Virus record (IMG/VR): IMGVR_UViG_3300046474_000104
Coordinates: 1-49,628 of that record
DNA length: 49,628 nt
Reading direction: 5' to 3' (one strand)
Origin: a virus
Shown here: positions 7,328 to 15,498 of the stretch, one piece after another
Layout: each line of letters opens with the position of its first letter
Position numbering within the stretch: the first letter of the stretch is position 1
Notes under the pieces: generated by a model
The model's database searches: none
Seen by the model: only the letters and a program-made list of their open reading frames with translations
Told to the model about the DNA's origin: nothing
Made by a program: the position numbers and the translations under genes

Positions 7328-7806
7328 GTGACATTCTGACGTTCACCAGCGATTCGGCACCCGACGATGACGAGTACGAATCGCCAAACGGGTCAAAGTG
7401 GATCGTTGCTGTTGATACCACGGGCTTCGTGACCATCCTCCAAGCGCCAAACATTCACTATTCGTTCTTTGACTGCGGCGCGTGCGCTGAAGATATTGGT
7501 CTACCGTCCGAGGTTTGTGACACTGAAGCGGGCGTATATGAGTGGACGTGTAATTACTCGCAGTCTATCGATTGGGAATCGGGACATGCTGACGGCGGCG
7601 AGTTCGATGTGATCGCCAAGAAACTGCTGTTCAGTCCCGAAAACGATATCGAGAAAACAGTCCGCAAACAAATCGCCGATGCACTTCGGTCGTCTGCTTT
7701 CATGTTCTGCAATGTCAATCCCGAAGACGTGGTTACGGTCATCGAATTCGGGCCCGGTACACTCACGGAGTGTCTGACCCGTAAGTCCGCTCACCGACCC
7801 TCCTGA
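7324..7806 (+). CDS. Unknown acidic protein, 160 aa
   Basis: It starts at an ATG overlapping the previous stop. The protein is acidic with six cysteines, including C-x-x-C near residue 50, and two regions of alternating Trp/aromatic residues. No family is recognised. It is the second gene of a two-gene plus cassette and converges with the MuF gene, overlapping it by 16 bp. Confidence 0.65.
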   Translation: MSDILTFTSDSAPDDDEYESPNGSKWIVAVDTTGFVTILQAPNIHYSFFDCGACAEDIGLPSEVCDTEAGVYEWTCNYSQSIDWESGHADGGEFDVIAKKLLFSPENDIEKTVRKQIADALRSSAFMFCNVNPEDVVTVIEFGPGTLTECLTRKSAHRPS

Positions 7807-8567
7807 AACGCTTTAACCTTCGAGTCCGGGACGGCTACCGCAACACAGCGGCACTGGTAGTCCGATCCTGGCTGTAGGGGTTCACCCTTGTCACTCAGCG
7901 GTAAATCGTCCCACCGGTACACACCCTTCCCATAGTCGGTCACCTTGTCCGCGATCTCACGGTGGCGATGGCGCACGCGCTGATCGTGACTGTCGACCCA
8001 ACGGAAGTACATAAAGCCCGCTGCGGTCTGCTTACGCTTGTTCAATTCCCCCTGAACCTTCGCCTGTTGATCTCGTGCAATCATTTTCGCCCGACGCGAC
8101 GTAACGCCGAATTGCTGTGACAACGCCTTCTCGATATACGACGGTCGCATACCGGCGCGCATGTTCGTCATGACTATGTTCTGCACCTGTTCCAGATATT
8201 GCGCAGGGATCGACGTGATGAGCATGGCGTTCTGGAACGTCGCGGCTTCCAGATAGTCACGCGCCTGTTGCGAGTTGCTGAACACGTCGATACCGACCGA
8301 CCGTCGCCCGCGACTGTTAACGCTGACCTGGGTGCGTACGAACTCCGACGCGATTGATTCAGCGGCCTGACGTGCGGGAGGGGATAGCCATTTACCGATG
8401 AGGAACTGTAACGCCCTGGCAATCGTGTCGGCCCAACCGTCGAGCGTGGGTGTCGAGTCCTGAACGTATTCGGGCGCGTACTGTTTCACGAGCGGAACGA
8501 TCACCTCGTCGATGTCACGTTTGACTGCTCGGGCGATTCGTTGGAGTGCTGCGTTATATCGAACCAT
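7791..8567 (-). CDS. MuF-like head morphogenesis protein
   Basis: The 258 residues end in a phage Mu F-like domain: F-R-W-x-D-S-x-D-x-R-V-R-x-x-H, D-L-P-L, then P-G-S-D-Y-Q-C-R-C. The N-terminal half is helical. MuF proteins bind the portal and act in head assembly; some are ejected with the DNA. The order portal, MuF, protease is conventional. The start codon lies only 4 bp from the -35 box of the divergent promoter at 8571. Confidence 0.85.
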   Translation of the reverse strand: MVRYNAALQRIARAVKRDIDEVIVPLVKQYAPEYVQDSTPTLDGWADTIARALQFLIGKWLSPPARQAAESIASEFVRTQVSVNSRGRRSVGIDVFSNSQQARDYLEAATFQNAMLITSIPAQYLEQVQNIVMTNMRAGMRPSYIEKALSQQFGVTSRRAKMIARDQQAKVQGELNKRKQTAAGFMYFRWVDSHDQRVRHRHREIADKVTDYGKGVYRWDDLPLSDKGEPLQPGSDYQCRCVAVAVPDSKVKAFQEGR

Positions 8568-8570
8568 GTA

Positions 8571-8599
8571 TTGACGAGTCCGTCAGATAGCGTTACAGT
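8571..8599 (+). promoter_or_regulatory. TTGAC-N6-GTCA promoter for gene 8635
   Basis: TTGACG (8571-8576), 17-bp spacer, TACAGT (8594-8599), with the inverted repeat TGACG...CGTCA. It lies between the MuF start and the plus-strand gene. Confidence 0.8.
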
Positions 8600-8634
8600 T
8601 GGCTCACATTAACACAACGGTACGGAGTAACGAC

Positions 8635-9276
8635 ATGGTTGACTGGAGTAAGGCGCCCGAATGGGCAATCGCGTACACAACGGATGGTGCATGGTTGGGT
8701 GAAAATGGTTACAACTTTCTCGAGCGGGGTGGCGATATTCCATGTCACCCATTCGTCAAGGAAGGCCACTCGCTGGAAAGCTTCGTGATTTACGAACATC
8801 GCGGTGCGCCGGGTATCACACTACGCGACGCTGTCGACCCAGCCACCCCAACACTCGAAACGATGCTGACCGAATGGCGCGACCTTGAAGCGCGTGCCCA
8901 GGCTGCACAAGCGGAAGCCGACGCGCTGTTTGAACACGCTGGTCAATGCCACGGTGAGATCGTTGTGCGGCTCGCTGAACTCGGTTGGGGTGCACCACGG
9001 GGTCCAATGGTTCAGGGTGAGCCGGTTGTGACGTTGGATACACCGTTGGACATTACTGACTGGCGTAACTTACGTCCGGGCGACATCATTGAATGCCTTC
9101 CCAATGATGGTTATTGGGAAGGTTGGATAGTCGGAACCGAAGCGGTGGTCCTCGACGTCGAACTCCGTGATTATGAGGGTGATCTACCCATCAAAGCCGG
9201 CATTGAGGGAGCTGAGGGTAGATACTCGTGGGGTAATGAATTCCGTTTCATCAGCCGCCCATCAACACAGCCATAG
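8635..9276 (+). CDS. Unknown phage protein with coiled coil, 213 aa
   Basis: The start at 8635 has GGAGTA 7 bases upstream and lies 35 bp after the promoter; an upstream TTG would fall inside the promoter. The N-terminal D-W-S-x-A-P-x-W-A resembles a leader seen in several small phage proteins. Residues ~75-120 are predicted coiled coil, and the C-terminal part (L-R-P-G-D-I-I-E...W-E-G-W) looks like an SH3-type barrel. It is a single-gene insertion opposing the portal gene, overlapping the portal 3' end by 26 bp. Confidence 0.7.
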   Translation: MVDWSKAPEWAIAYTTDGAWLGENGYNFLERGGDIPCHPFVKEGHSLESFVIYEHRGAPGITLRDAVDPATPTLETMLTEWRDLEARAQAAQAEADALFEHAGQCHGEIVVRLAELGWGAPRGPMVQGEPVVTLDTPLDITDWRNLRPGDIIECLPNDGYWEGWIVGTEAVVLDVELRDYEGDLPIKAGIEGAEGRYSWGNEFRFISRPSTQP

Positions 9277-10642
9277 CCGAGTCGTGTGATACACCGTCGC
9301 GGGTCATGGCGGTGTAAGCACTCATGAACGCGTCAGTCGATAACGCTGGCGCCTTCTCTTCAACGACCGGTTCGGCTGGCATGTTCGGCTCTTCCAACCC
9401 TTCCAGTTCCTCGATGTCCTCGTCGTTGAACTGATACGCCTCTTCAGACTGGAGACGGCGCTGAATCTGACTCACCTGAACCACACCGGCATCGAGATAC
9501 GCGATATCTGTATCAGCGCGTGACTTCGCGGCTGTCGCCATCGCCACGGTATCGGGCTGGTCGAGCGGGTTCCAGACGTAGTTGTAATCCTCCGGCCAGT
9601 ACCCCAGCGCCGAACGTACCAACACCTGATCGAGTGAGCGTAGGCCCGGGTCGAGCTGCGTCAATTGCTTAGAGCGGATCGAATTCTTGTAGTTGGTGTT
9701 ATCACCTTCACCGGTGGCGTTCAAACCCTTAGCGGACGTACCGAACAGGCGAGTGACCGGGATATCGGCAGCACCACTGATCCACGTCATCAGGGTTTCA
9801 AGTACTGGAGCAACCCCGGCGAGGTCCAGGGTCTTACGGTCGTACGTCTCGTCACCGTCGAGCAACGCCATCTGCACGAGTGACTTCATCTGACTGAACA
9901 GGGTGTAACGGTCGATAATCGCCGAGTCCTGATCGCTCGCCAGCTCATCGCTCAAGCCCACACGGGTAATCACATCGACGTTCGCTTCCTGCATCAGCTC
10001 AGCGATACCGTCTTTACTCGCGACAATGTCCATGATGTCTTCGAGACACTTACGCAGCTCCGAGTCGCCCCAGCCTTGCGTTTGTGCACGTTGACGGCGT
10101 GGCAGCTTGGCGCCCATGAAACGCGCAAAGTGTGACCAGTGAACCTGTTGCCCGCCACCGTTGATGGTGTAGAACTCTGGTTCGAGGTAATTACTGGCGA
10201 GTACGTTCCAGGTGTTGAGTGTCATCGCTTGCATGTCGAAGCGGTCGAACACGATCACACGTTGTAGGCTGCCCTTGCGCACGAGGTTCAGGTTGAGCGG
10301 TTTGGTCAAGTCCTGACCGGTGATCATGAGAATACCGCCACCACCGTACAGACGTGCCCAGCTCAGCGCCTCGTTACAGTCCATCGGGATGTGGAGTCGA
10401 TCCTCTTCGGCGCGGATCTCGTCAGCACCGTCACACTTGATCGTGCGCCATTCACGTGTCATGTCCTCGGCGGGAATGTCCACGATTTGACGGGCGAGCC
10501 ACGACGACTGATAGGCCGCGTCCCACTGTGCCCAGGCGTTGAGCAGGGCATAGCTAAACTGGTTGTGCGAACGTTTCGCCTTTGCGGTGCCGAGACCGGA
10601 AGCGACGTTCACGAGTCCGTCGGTAGTGGCTGGTAAAGTCAT
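9251..10642 (-). CDS. Portal protein, DUF1073-like
   Basis: This 463-residue protein has the hallmarks of DUF1073 portals: Y-x-x-S-W-L-A-R-Q-I-V-D-I-P-A-E-D-M-T-R-E-W near the N-terminus, A-R-L-Y-G-G-G-G-I, and P-V-T-R-L-F-G in the C-terminal half. It forms the dodecameric ring through which DNA enters. The gene follows the large terminase in the usual order, separated from it by one inserted plus-strand gene. Confidence 0.88.
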   Translation of the reverse strand: MTLPATTDGLVNVASGLGTAKAKRSHNQFSYALLNAWAQWDAAYQSSWLARQIVDIPAEDMTREWRTIKCDGADEIRAEEDRLHIPMDCNEALSWARLYGGGGILMITGQDLTKPLNLNLVRKGSLQRVIVFDRFDMQAMTLNTWNVLASNYLEPEFYTINGGGQQVHWSHFARFMGAKLPRRQRAQTQGWGDSELRKCLEDIMDIVASKDGIAELMQEANVDVITRVGLSDELASDQDSAIIDRYTLFSQMKSLVQMALLDGDETYDRKTLDLAGVAPVLETLMTWISGAADIPVTRLFGTSAKGLNATGEGDNTNYKNSIRSKQLTQLDPGLRSLDQVLVRSALGYWPEDYNYVWNPLDQPDTVAMATAAKSRADTDIAYLDAGVVQVSQIQRRLQSEEAYQFNDEDIEELEGLEEPNMPAEPVVEEKAPALSTDAFMSAYTAMTRDGVSHDSAMAVLMGG

Positions 10643-10643
10643 G

Positions 10644-10672
10644 TTGACAAGCCCGTCATAGTGTCATATGCT
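10644..10672 (+). promoter_or_regulatory. TTGAC-N6-GTCA promoter for gene 10711
   Basis: TTGACA (10644-10649), 17-bp spacer, TATGCT (10667-10672). The -35 lies 1 bp outside the portal start codon on the other strand, so a bound regulator could affect both genes. Confidence 0.78.
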
Positions 10673-10710
10673 CCAGTGTATCTTAAACGTGGCACAGAGG
10701 GGAAATAGGT

Positions 10711-10920
10711 ATGAATTGGGAAGACATGCAGGTTGGTCAACAGGTTAGGTTCGTGAAATTTACCGGTACGCCGGGAACTTTGAATTATCACGATCATTGG
10801 GCTTTCACACCTGGGGGTGTGTACCACGTCGTGGACAGGAATGGTTGTGTAGGTCCGGCCGACGACGAAGGTGACGTACCCAACGAAAACTGGGGTTTCG
10901 AGTTCGAAATCAACTCATAA
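10711..10920 (+). CDS. Small SH3-like barrel protein, 69 aa
   Basis: The ATG at 10711 has a GAGGGG motif about 8 bases upstream. The sequence V-G-Q-Q-V-R-F...P-G-G-V-Y-H-V-V-D suggests a compact beta barrel. The function is unknown. It is a one-gene cassette between the portal and large terminase genes, on the opposite strand, and overlaps the terminase 3' end by 6 bp. Confidence 0.65.
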   Translation: MNWEDMQVGQQVRFVKFTGTPGTLNYHDHWAFTPGGVYHVVDRNGCVGPADDEGDVPNENWGFEFEINS

Positions 10921-12372
10921 CATATCCCCCACCGCGACCCGGTTGTTGTGAAGCATCTGAGAGATGGCGTCACACATCGGGTCGATCATGTCATCGTGAG
11001 CGTGCGTATCGTCAGCGGTGAACGCCTCACATTCCGTAATGAAATCGTGCACCCAGGGTGCGTCGGCGGGGATCTTCACGTACCCGGCTTCGATGTAACC
11101 CTGTACGTCCATCACACGCGTCAGCTTGTTTGAGGCTGGACCGCGTGGTATCGGGCGTACGGGGATCTTCGGCTTGATCACTTTCTGAATCTTCTGAATC
11201 AGTTCCGTACCTGACGACTTGTCCTCGACGGCCATGAATCGCAGGCGACCCGTGTGTGACGTCCTGTGCTTGTTCCAGAAGTCAGGGATACGCACCTCAA
11301 GCTCATACGCCTGGAACTTCTCACGCAGCACGTCGAGCAGGTATAGATACCCGTCATCGCCCAACCCCCAGCACTCGGCGACCTGATAGTCGTTATGCTG
11401 TTTCGCCTTCTGTGCGGTGTCGACGAATACGGCTCGCCACTTCAGCGGCGGTACGACGGTGTAACGTCCGAACCATTCGCCGCGCAGGATGCCGCCACCG
11501 AGCGGGGAGGGGCGTTGCTGCATCTGACTGGCGAACATGTACGAGTTCTTCGCCTTCATCGCCCTGAGCGCGTCCAGGGAGTGTTTCGAAGGCCACAATG
11601 CCGACTCGTGGTCGGTACCCTCATCGACGATTGCGCTCAGTACGAGATGACGGAATTTGTATTCACTGTCGCGCAGCAGCATCCCGCAAAAATCGTCTTC
11701 GTGAATCCGCTGCATGATCACGATGCACGGCGTCTTCGTGGAGTTGAAACGTGACTTGATCGTTTCGTCCCACCGACGGTTCACGGCCTTACGCATCGGA
11801 TCGGAGTAGGCGTCGTCGGGCTTGAGTGGGTCGTCGATGATGATCGCGCCGCCGAACCCGTTGTCACCCTCAAAGTCGTCGATCTTGCCCGCACCGAAGC
11901 CCGTGATAGGCCCACCAGCGGACGTTGCGTAGAACACACCGCCTTGCTCAGTCGCCCACGCCTTCTTGCTGTCCTTGTTCGACTTGATGGTCAGCTCGGG
12001 CCACAACTGAGCGAACTCAGCGGACTTCATGATCGTCTTGACCGTTTCGGAGTTATCCAGCGCCAGGATGTCAGCGTACGACAGGTGGATGAACTCACAC
12101 TTGGCGTTCTTCACGTAACACCACGCCACGAACATTTTCACCGCCAACTCGGTTTTCGAGTAGCGGGGCGGCATGTTGATGATCAGGTGGGTGGTGCGAC
12201 CCTCGTACACGTCCATCAACGCATCACAGATGACGTGATGGTGTTCGCTCAGTACGAATTTCGAACCCTTGACGACCTTGAAGAAGTACCGAACGAAGTA
12301 TTCGAAACTTTCCTCACAGGCCAGTCGGAGAAGAGTTGCGTCAGTAGCGTTGAGTTTATTAAAACGACTCAT
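10915..12372 (-). CDS. terL: Terminase large subunit
   Basis: The 485 residues contain an ATPase with a Walker A-like M-P-P-R-Y-S-K-T-E (67-75) and a Walker B A-I-I-I-D-D (176-181). A nuclease domain follows, with acidic residues at D318 (V-D-T-A), E383/D384 and H-D-D-M-I-D (459-464). TerL powers DNA packaging and cuts the concatemer. It overlaps the small subunit gene by 14 bp. The type fits headful or similar packaging, but the end type cannot be read from this protein alone. Confidence 0.93.
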   Translation of the reverse strand: MSRFNKLNATDATLLRLACEESFEYFVRYFFKVVKGSKFVLSEHHHVICDALMDVYEGRTTHLIINMPPRYSKTELAVKMFVAWCYVKNAKCEFIHLSYADILALDNSETVKTIMKSAEFAQLWPELTIKSNKDSKKAWATEQGGVFYATSAGGPITGFGAGKIDDFEGDNGFGGAIIIDDPLKPDDAYSDPMRKAVNRRWDETIKSRFNSTKTPCIVIMQRIHEDDFCGMLLRDSEYKFRHLVLSAIVDEGTDHESALWPSKHSLDALRAMKAKNSYMFASQMQQRPSPLGGGILRGEWFGRYTVVPPLKWRAVFVDTAQKAKQHNDYQVAECWGLGDDGYLYLLDVLREKFQAYELEVRIPDFWNKHRTSHTGRLRFMAVEDKSSGTELIQKIQKVIKPKIPVRPIPRGPASNKLTRVMDVQGYIEAGYVKIPADAPWVHDFITECEAFTADDTHAHDDMIDPMCDAISQMLHNNRVAVGDML

Positions 12373-13003
12373 TGAACGCTTTCTTAAAATCGAGGACTTG
12401 TTGGGGAGTTACGTTAGTTGCAACTGCACCAGTCACTTCAACTTGTTGGGGTTTATTATAACCTTGGAGTTCGGCAATCTGTTTCATTGCAGCGATCTGA
12501 CTATGGGTTTTAATTTTCAACCCGTCTTTACCAGCGGTAAGTTCGCTGATTAGTGCAGTACCTGCGCCAGTCATATCAGAAGTATCTTTGAAAGCCCAAC
12601 CAGCTTGCGCAACAACTTCACCCGTTTCTTCGTCGATGAGTGGGTTGTTATGCAGCGAGATAACATCGTCGATCTTGGTACGAGCGATAGAACTTAAACG
12701 CTCTAACATTTCCTCACGGGACATTACCGAACTTGCAAGTTTCGCAGCGCTCGATTCGATAAGTTCCGAACGGAAAGATTTGACGAAGGCGTCAACCATA
12801 CGATTGCTTACGATCTGACTGGCCGACCGATCCATCGCATTTTCCGTCTTCGCCTTACCACCAGCACGACGATACGCCTCACGCTGCGACAACCCTTCGA
12901 GTACCCCAAGCGCCACACCTTGCTGCAAACGAGTCAGGGCGTGGAATGCCGAGACCTGTCCGTCGCTCAGTTCGATGGTGCGGTTGTCGATGGTGATCAG
13001 CAT
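12359..13003 (-). CDS. terS: Terminase small subunit
   Basis: This 214-residue protein has an N-terminal helix-turn-helix (Q-G-V-A...G-L-S-Q-R-E-A-Y-R-R-A-G-G), a helical middle, and the A-R-T-K-I-D-D-V-I-S motif typical of small terminases. It recognises the packaging start site. The ATG at 13003 is chosen because the promoter at 13034-13062 would initiate near 13027, downstream of the longer frame's start. It overlaps terL by 14 bp. Confidence 0.85.
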   Translation of the reverse strand: MLITIDNRTIELSDGQVSAFHALTRLQQGVALGVLEGLSQREAYRRAGGKAKTENAMDRSASQIVSNRMVDAFVKSFRSELIESSAAKLASSVMSREEMLERLSSIARTKIDDVISLHNNPLIDEETGEVVAQAGWAFKDTSDMTGAGTALISELTAGKDGLKIKTHSQIAAMKQIAELQGYNKPQQVEVTGAVATNVTPQQVLDFKKAFNESF

Positions 13004-13033
13004 TGCGGAAAGCCTTGCGGTTGAGGTCACACG

Positions 13034-13062
13034 ATTGTCGCCGCCGCTGACAGGCGAGTCAA
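13034..13062 (-). promoter_or_regulatory. TTGAC-N6-GTCA promoter for the terminase operon
   Basis: On the minus strand TTGACT (13062-13057), 17-bp spacer, GACAAT (13039-13034). It shares the GACAAT box with the head-gene promoter at 3011-3039. The flank of the palindrome is more degenerate than in the cassette promoters. Confidence 0.7.
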
Positions 13063-13150
13063 TCTCAACGGGTCGTTACCCCGATAATCTGATCCGGGGT
13101 ATTTATCGGGGTATGTCGTAAGTCCTTGTATTTACTACTAATATATATTT

Positions 13151-13346
13151 TATACCCCGATACCCTTAATAAATAATATTAGTAGTAGAGTAGTAATGTA
13201 TATGAGAATACATATCATTATATATAATATCGTATGGCTGAAGAGTGAGATCGATACGGGGTATTCGGGTAAACCCGCTACAGGCCACGTAATCCGTGGC
13301 TTCCAGGCTACCCCGGATAGTTTGCGAGTTCCGGGGTACGGGGTAT
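13151..13346. repeat. Duplicated CGGGGTA-rich control element, copy A
   Basis: Three blocks are shared exactly, or with one change, with 48517-48704: 13151-13182 (32 bp identical), 13242-13272 (31 bp, one difference) and 13309-13346 (38 bp identical). Blocks 2 and 3 are separated by 36 bp in both copies. CGGGGTA/TACCCCG words recur in both orientations here and in the flanks (13074-13115, 13346-13360). A small hairpin (CCACG/CGTGG) lies between blocks 2 and 3. The element is upstream of the terminase operon. The 550-bp region 13004-13559 holds no credible gene. Confidence 0.85.
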
Positions 13347-13365
13347 ACCGGGGTACGAAATAAAT

Positions 13366-13535
13366 CATTTTTGAGCGAGATAATTTATTTTTAATTTTAT
13401 TTCACCCGAAAATGAGCCAAAAATAAATTACTGAAAATTAACTGACGTCGAGATAATTATAAATCGATTAAATTTTAACCAGATGTCAACCAAAAATAAT
13501 TAAAAGTCGACAGCGATAAATTACTGGAAATTAAA
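13366..13535. other. AT-rich noncoding tract
   Basis: This tract is much richer in A and T than its neighbours, with repeated words such as AAATAAATTACTG/GATAAATTACTGG and runs of AAAATAA. No ORF with a ribosome site is present. Together with the iteron-like element beside it, it could be a DNA-unwinding region. Confidence 0.5.
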
Positions 13536-13553
13536 AAACCCGCCGAAGCGGGT
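13533..13553 (-). terminator. Intrinsic terminator after gene 13560
   Basis: On the minus strand the ACCCGC/GCGGGT stem with a TTCG loop (13553-13538) is followed by six T residues. It ends the early minus-strand operon just before the noncoding region. Confidence 0.85.
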
Positions 13554-13559
13554 CGTGTG

Positions 13560-13853
13560 TCACTGCCTGGATCGTCTCTTTCGACACGATTTGCACCACG
13601 CACCACACCCTGAAGCGCGGTCGTCGTCCGTCCAATACGACTCAAGCTCACGGGCTGTCCCACACAGGTTGCAGCGCTTCGCCAGGATTCCCCCGATGCT
13701 GATCATCTGCCCCGACATGAATAAGTCCACATCGGTCGGTGGTAGTGCCTGACGGATAGTTTCACGGCGCACACCATATAACATCGCGACACGTCGGCGA
13801 GACCCGAGTCGATACATATGGAACTGAAGTTCTGATTTAGTGGCTGTTAACAT
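13560..13853 (-). CDS. HTH and zinc-finger protein, 97 aa
   Basis: Residues ~15-40 (R-R-R-V-A-M-L-Y-G-V-R-R-E-T-I-R-Q-A-L) look like a helix-turn-helix. The C-terminal part has C-x-x-C-G (C61/C64 region) and a second C-x-x-C near the end, a treble-clef-like zinc site. It is very basic at the C-terminus and likely binds DNA. It overlaps the preceding gene by 17 bp and is the last gene before a strong terminator. Confidence 0.7.
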   Translation of the reverse strand: MLTATKSELQFHMYRLGSRRRVAMLYGVRRETIRQALPPTDVDLFMSGQMISIGGILAKRCNLCGTARELESYWTDDDRASGCGAWCKSCRKRRSRQ

Positions 13854-14142
13854 AGCGCTGCAACTTCCCAGGTTCGATACCCATTATACGACCCAACTCT
13901 TTCCAAGTTGCCCCGGCTTCCTTAAGTCGTTTCATCCGTGTCAGTTGATATGCGCTCAGCAACTTGGAATCGTACACTGTAGTCGTCTGGTAACGCTTGC
14001 ACTGGTTGTAACCGACCGCACCCAGCGCAGACCGCACTAGATACACTGTGGACTTACAGCGAGTCGCCACAGTGTGCCAAGGGAGCCCCGACTCACGTAG
14101 TTCAATCGCCCGGTCCGTATCGATCTCGATGAGACTAGTCAC
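13837..14142 (-). CDS. Putative HTH DNA-binding protein, 101 aa
   Basis: Two helix-turn-helix-like segments are visible: A-I-E-L-R-E-S-G-L-P-W-H-T-V-A at the N-terminus and L-K-E-A-G-A-T-W-K-E-L-G-R-I-M-G near the C-terminus. It overlaps the preceding LysM-like gene by 4 bp. With the next gene it forms a small regulatory pair. No specific family is recognised. Confidence 0.68.
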   Translation of the reverse strand: MTSLIEIDTDRAIELRESGLPWHTVATRCKSTVYLVRSALGAVGYNQCKRYQTTTVYDSKLLSAYQLTRMKRLKEAGATWKELGRIMGIEPGKLQRYVNSH

Positions 14143-14891
14143 AGCACACCAGCCAGCGCCAGGAGCGCATCAATCGTAACGACGTGAGCCGCGTGCAAGT
14201 CAGCCCGTTTAAGGTAATGCTTTACGTCACTGTGACGCAGTCCCGAGTCCTCGGCATACGACTTCAGGTTCGTCACAGCGTTGGCGTGATACGCCCGCAG
14301 ACCCCACAGGTGTTCAATCAGTTCAGGGCTCATTTCTTGCAGATAGGCTTCGCCGCTCTCCACTTCTTGACGCTCAGGCAACACCGATACCGGCGCGGGC
14401 TGCGAGGCGCGTGGTATCAGGATTGCAGAACCAACAGGGTAATAATCAGACGGCCCCATGTCGGGATGCTCTAATGCGTTGGCGTCACGAATTTCAATCC
14501 AGCGCTTCTCATCCTTGAGCTGTCGAGCCGCCATTCCAGCAAGGCTTTCGGCGGGCTGGGTGATGTAGGTTTTATACCCACCATTCAGCCGCTCGATTTC
14601 GGCCGTCAGCCGCTCGATGGCGGCTTTAGCTGTTTCCAGTTCAGCTTGTGCAATCGCCACATCAGCGGCGCACTTCACTGCGTTGAAATCCGGGACTGCA
14701 TAGCCGGCCATGCGGTGCTCAAGCATCAGCCAAACGAAGTTATATTCGGGCCAGTCTTTCTCGACCACGACGCAATCCACGCGGGCTCCATCGAATTTTT
14801 CCAGCATTGTTGGAACTAGCGTCCATTGCTGGTCATTCAGCTTTTTGTATTTGATAACCGCGTAACGATCTTCGCGTTCGAATTCACTCAT
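14139..14891 (-). CDS. LysM-like domain protein with coiled coil, 250 aa
   Basis: The start at 14891 overlaps the stop of the upstream gene. Residues ~75-100 form an Ala/Glu/Leu coiled coil. Residues ~105-165 resemble a LysM fold (Y-K-T-Y-I-T-Q-P-A-E-S-L-A...R-W-x-E-I-R-D-A-N...Y-P-V-G-S-A-I-L-I-P). LysM binds peptidoglycan or serves as a multimerisation module, yet no signal peptide is present, so an intracellular scaffold role is possible. It belongs to a run of coupled accessory genes. Confidence 0.65.
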   Translation of the reverse strand: MSEFEREDRYAVIKYKKLNDQQWTLVPTMLEKFDGARVDCVVVEKDWPEYNFVWLMLEHRMAGYAVPDFNAVKCAADVAIAQAELETAKAAIERLTAEIERLNGGYKTYITQPAESLAGMAARQLKDEKRWIEIRDANALEHPDMGPSDYYPVGSAILIPRASQPAPVSVLPERQEVESGEAYLQEMSPELIEHLWGLRAYHANAVTNLKSYAEDSGLRHSDVKHYLKRADLHAAHVVTIDALLALAGVL

Positions 14892-15498
14892 GGCCGAGTA
14901 CCTTTTTGACAGAGTTGTGCCACTCATCGCTTGCGCCGTTAGCCATGCCACGAGCCTGACCAAGCAACATGATAAGTTCGGTGATGGTGGCTTGCAGTTC
15001 GTTGGCGTGATTTTTCCAGTATCCGCCTGAGTCATTCCAGCCGTTGCAATATTGAGTTGCGCTGGCGCCGGGATTGCCTGAGAAATCATAATGCAGATGT
15101 TGTTTTACAGGTCGCTCCCATGCGTCAAAGGCGCCGGGGATATAGCCTTCCATGTTTGGGGTTGGCTTATTCCAGGCCTGTTCAATTTTATGCCGTGCTT
15201 TGGATAATTCAGCTTGCAGTTCGGCGAGTTCGGGCGGGGCGGTCCAGTTCATACGGCGATCCCATAACGGACCTTGGCACCGCGCATAGGTTGGTGCATC
15301 TACAACCTTCCAGCCTTCTGGGCCATGGATGCTATTCCATTGGACCTCATAGATGGGCTGGCGCTCGACGACAGGGGCGGCGTATCCGGCGTCAAGCACG
15401 GCTTCTGCAAGTGAGTACAGCGAGCTGCACGGGACCACTTGCATGATGTCGTGCAGCGACTTTACAGCGGTGTGGCGTGCTTCAATTTTACTGCTCAT
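14884..15498 (-). CDS. Unknown phage protein, 204 aa
   Basis: The protein has an N-terminal helical part, an aromatic middle, a predicted coiled coil (A-E-L-Q-A-E-L-S-K-A) around residues 90-105, and a Trp/Asn/Gly-rich patch. No known fold. It overlaps both neighbours by a few bases and resembles accessory genes found in temperate-phage early regions, a vague comparison. Confidence 0.6.
   Translation of the reverse strand: MSSKIEARHTAVKSLHDIMQVVPCSSLYSLAEAVLDAGYAAPVVERQPIYEVQWNSIHGPEGWKVVDAPTYARCQGPLWDRRMNWTAPPELAELQAELSKARHKIEQAWNKPTPNMEGYIPGAFDAWERPVKQHLHYDFSGNPGASATQYCNGWNDSGGYWKNHANELQATITELIMLLGQARGMANGASDEWHNSVKKVLGHE

Noticed and set aside
13074-13360. CRISPR-like array from the CGGGGTA repeats
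   Set aside because: The words are short, occur in both orientations and at irregular spacing; no repeat-spacer pattern and no cas genes.
13150-13368. A 72-codon minus-strand frame through element copy A
   Set aside because: The frame is rich in Tyr, Ile and Pro from AT-rich repeats, has no ribosome site, and is not kept open in copy B. The DNA is better explained as a control element.
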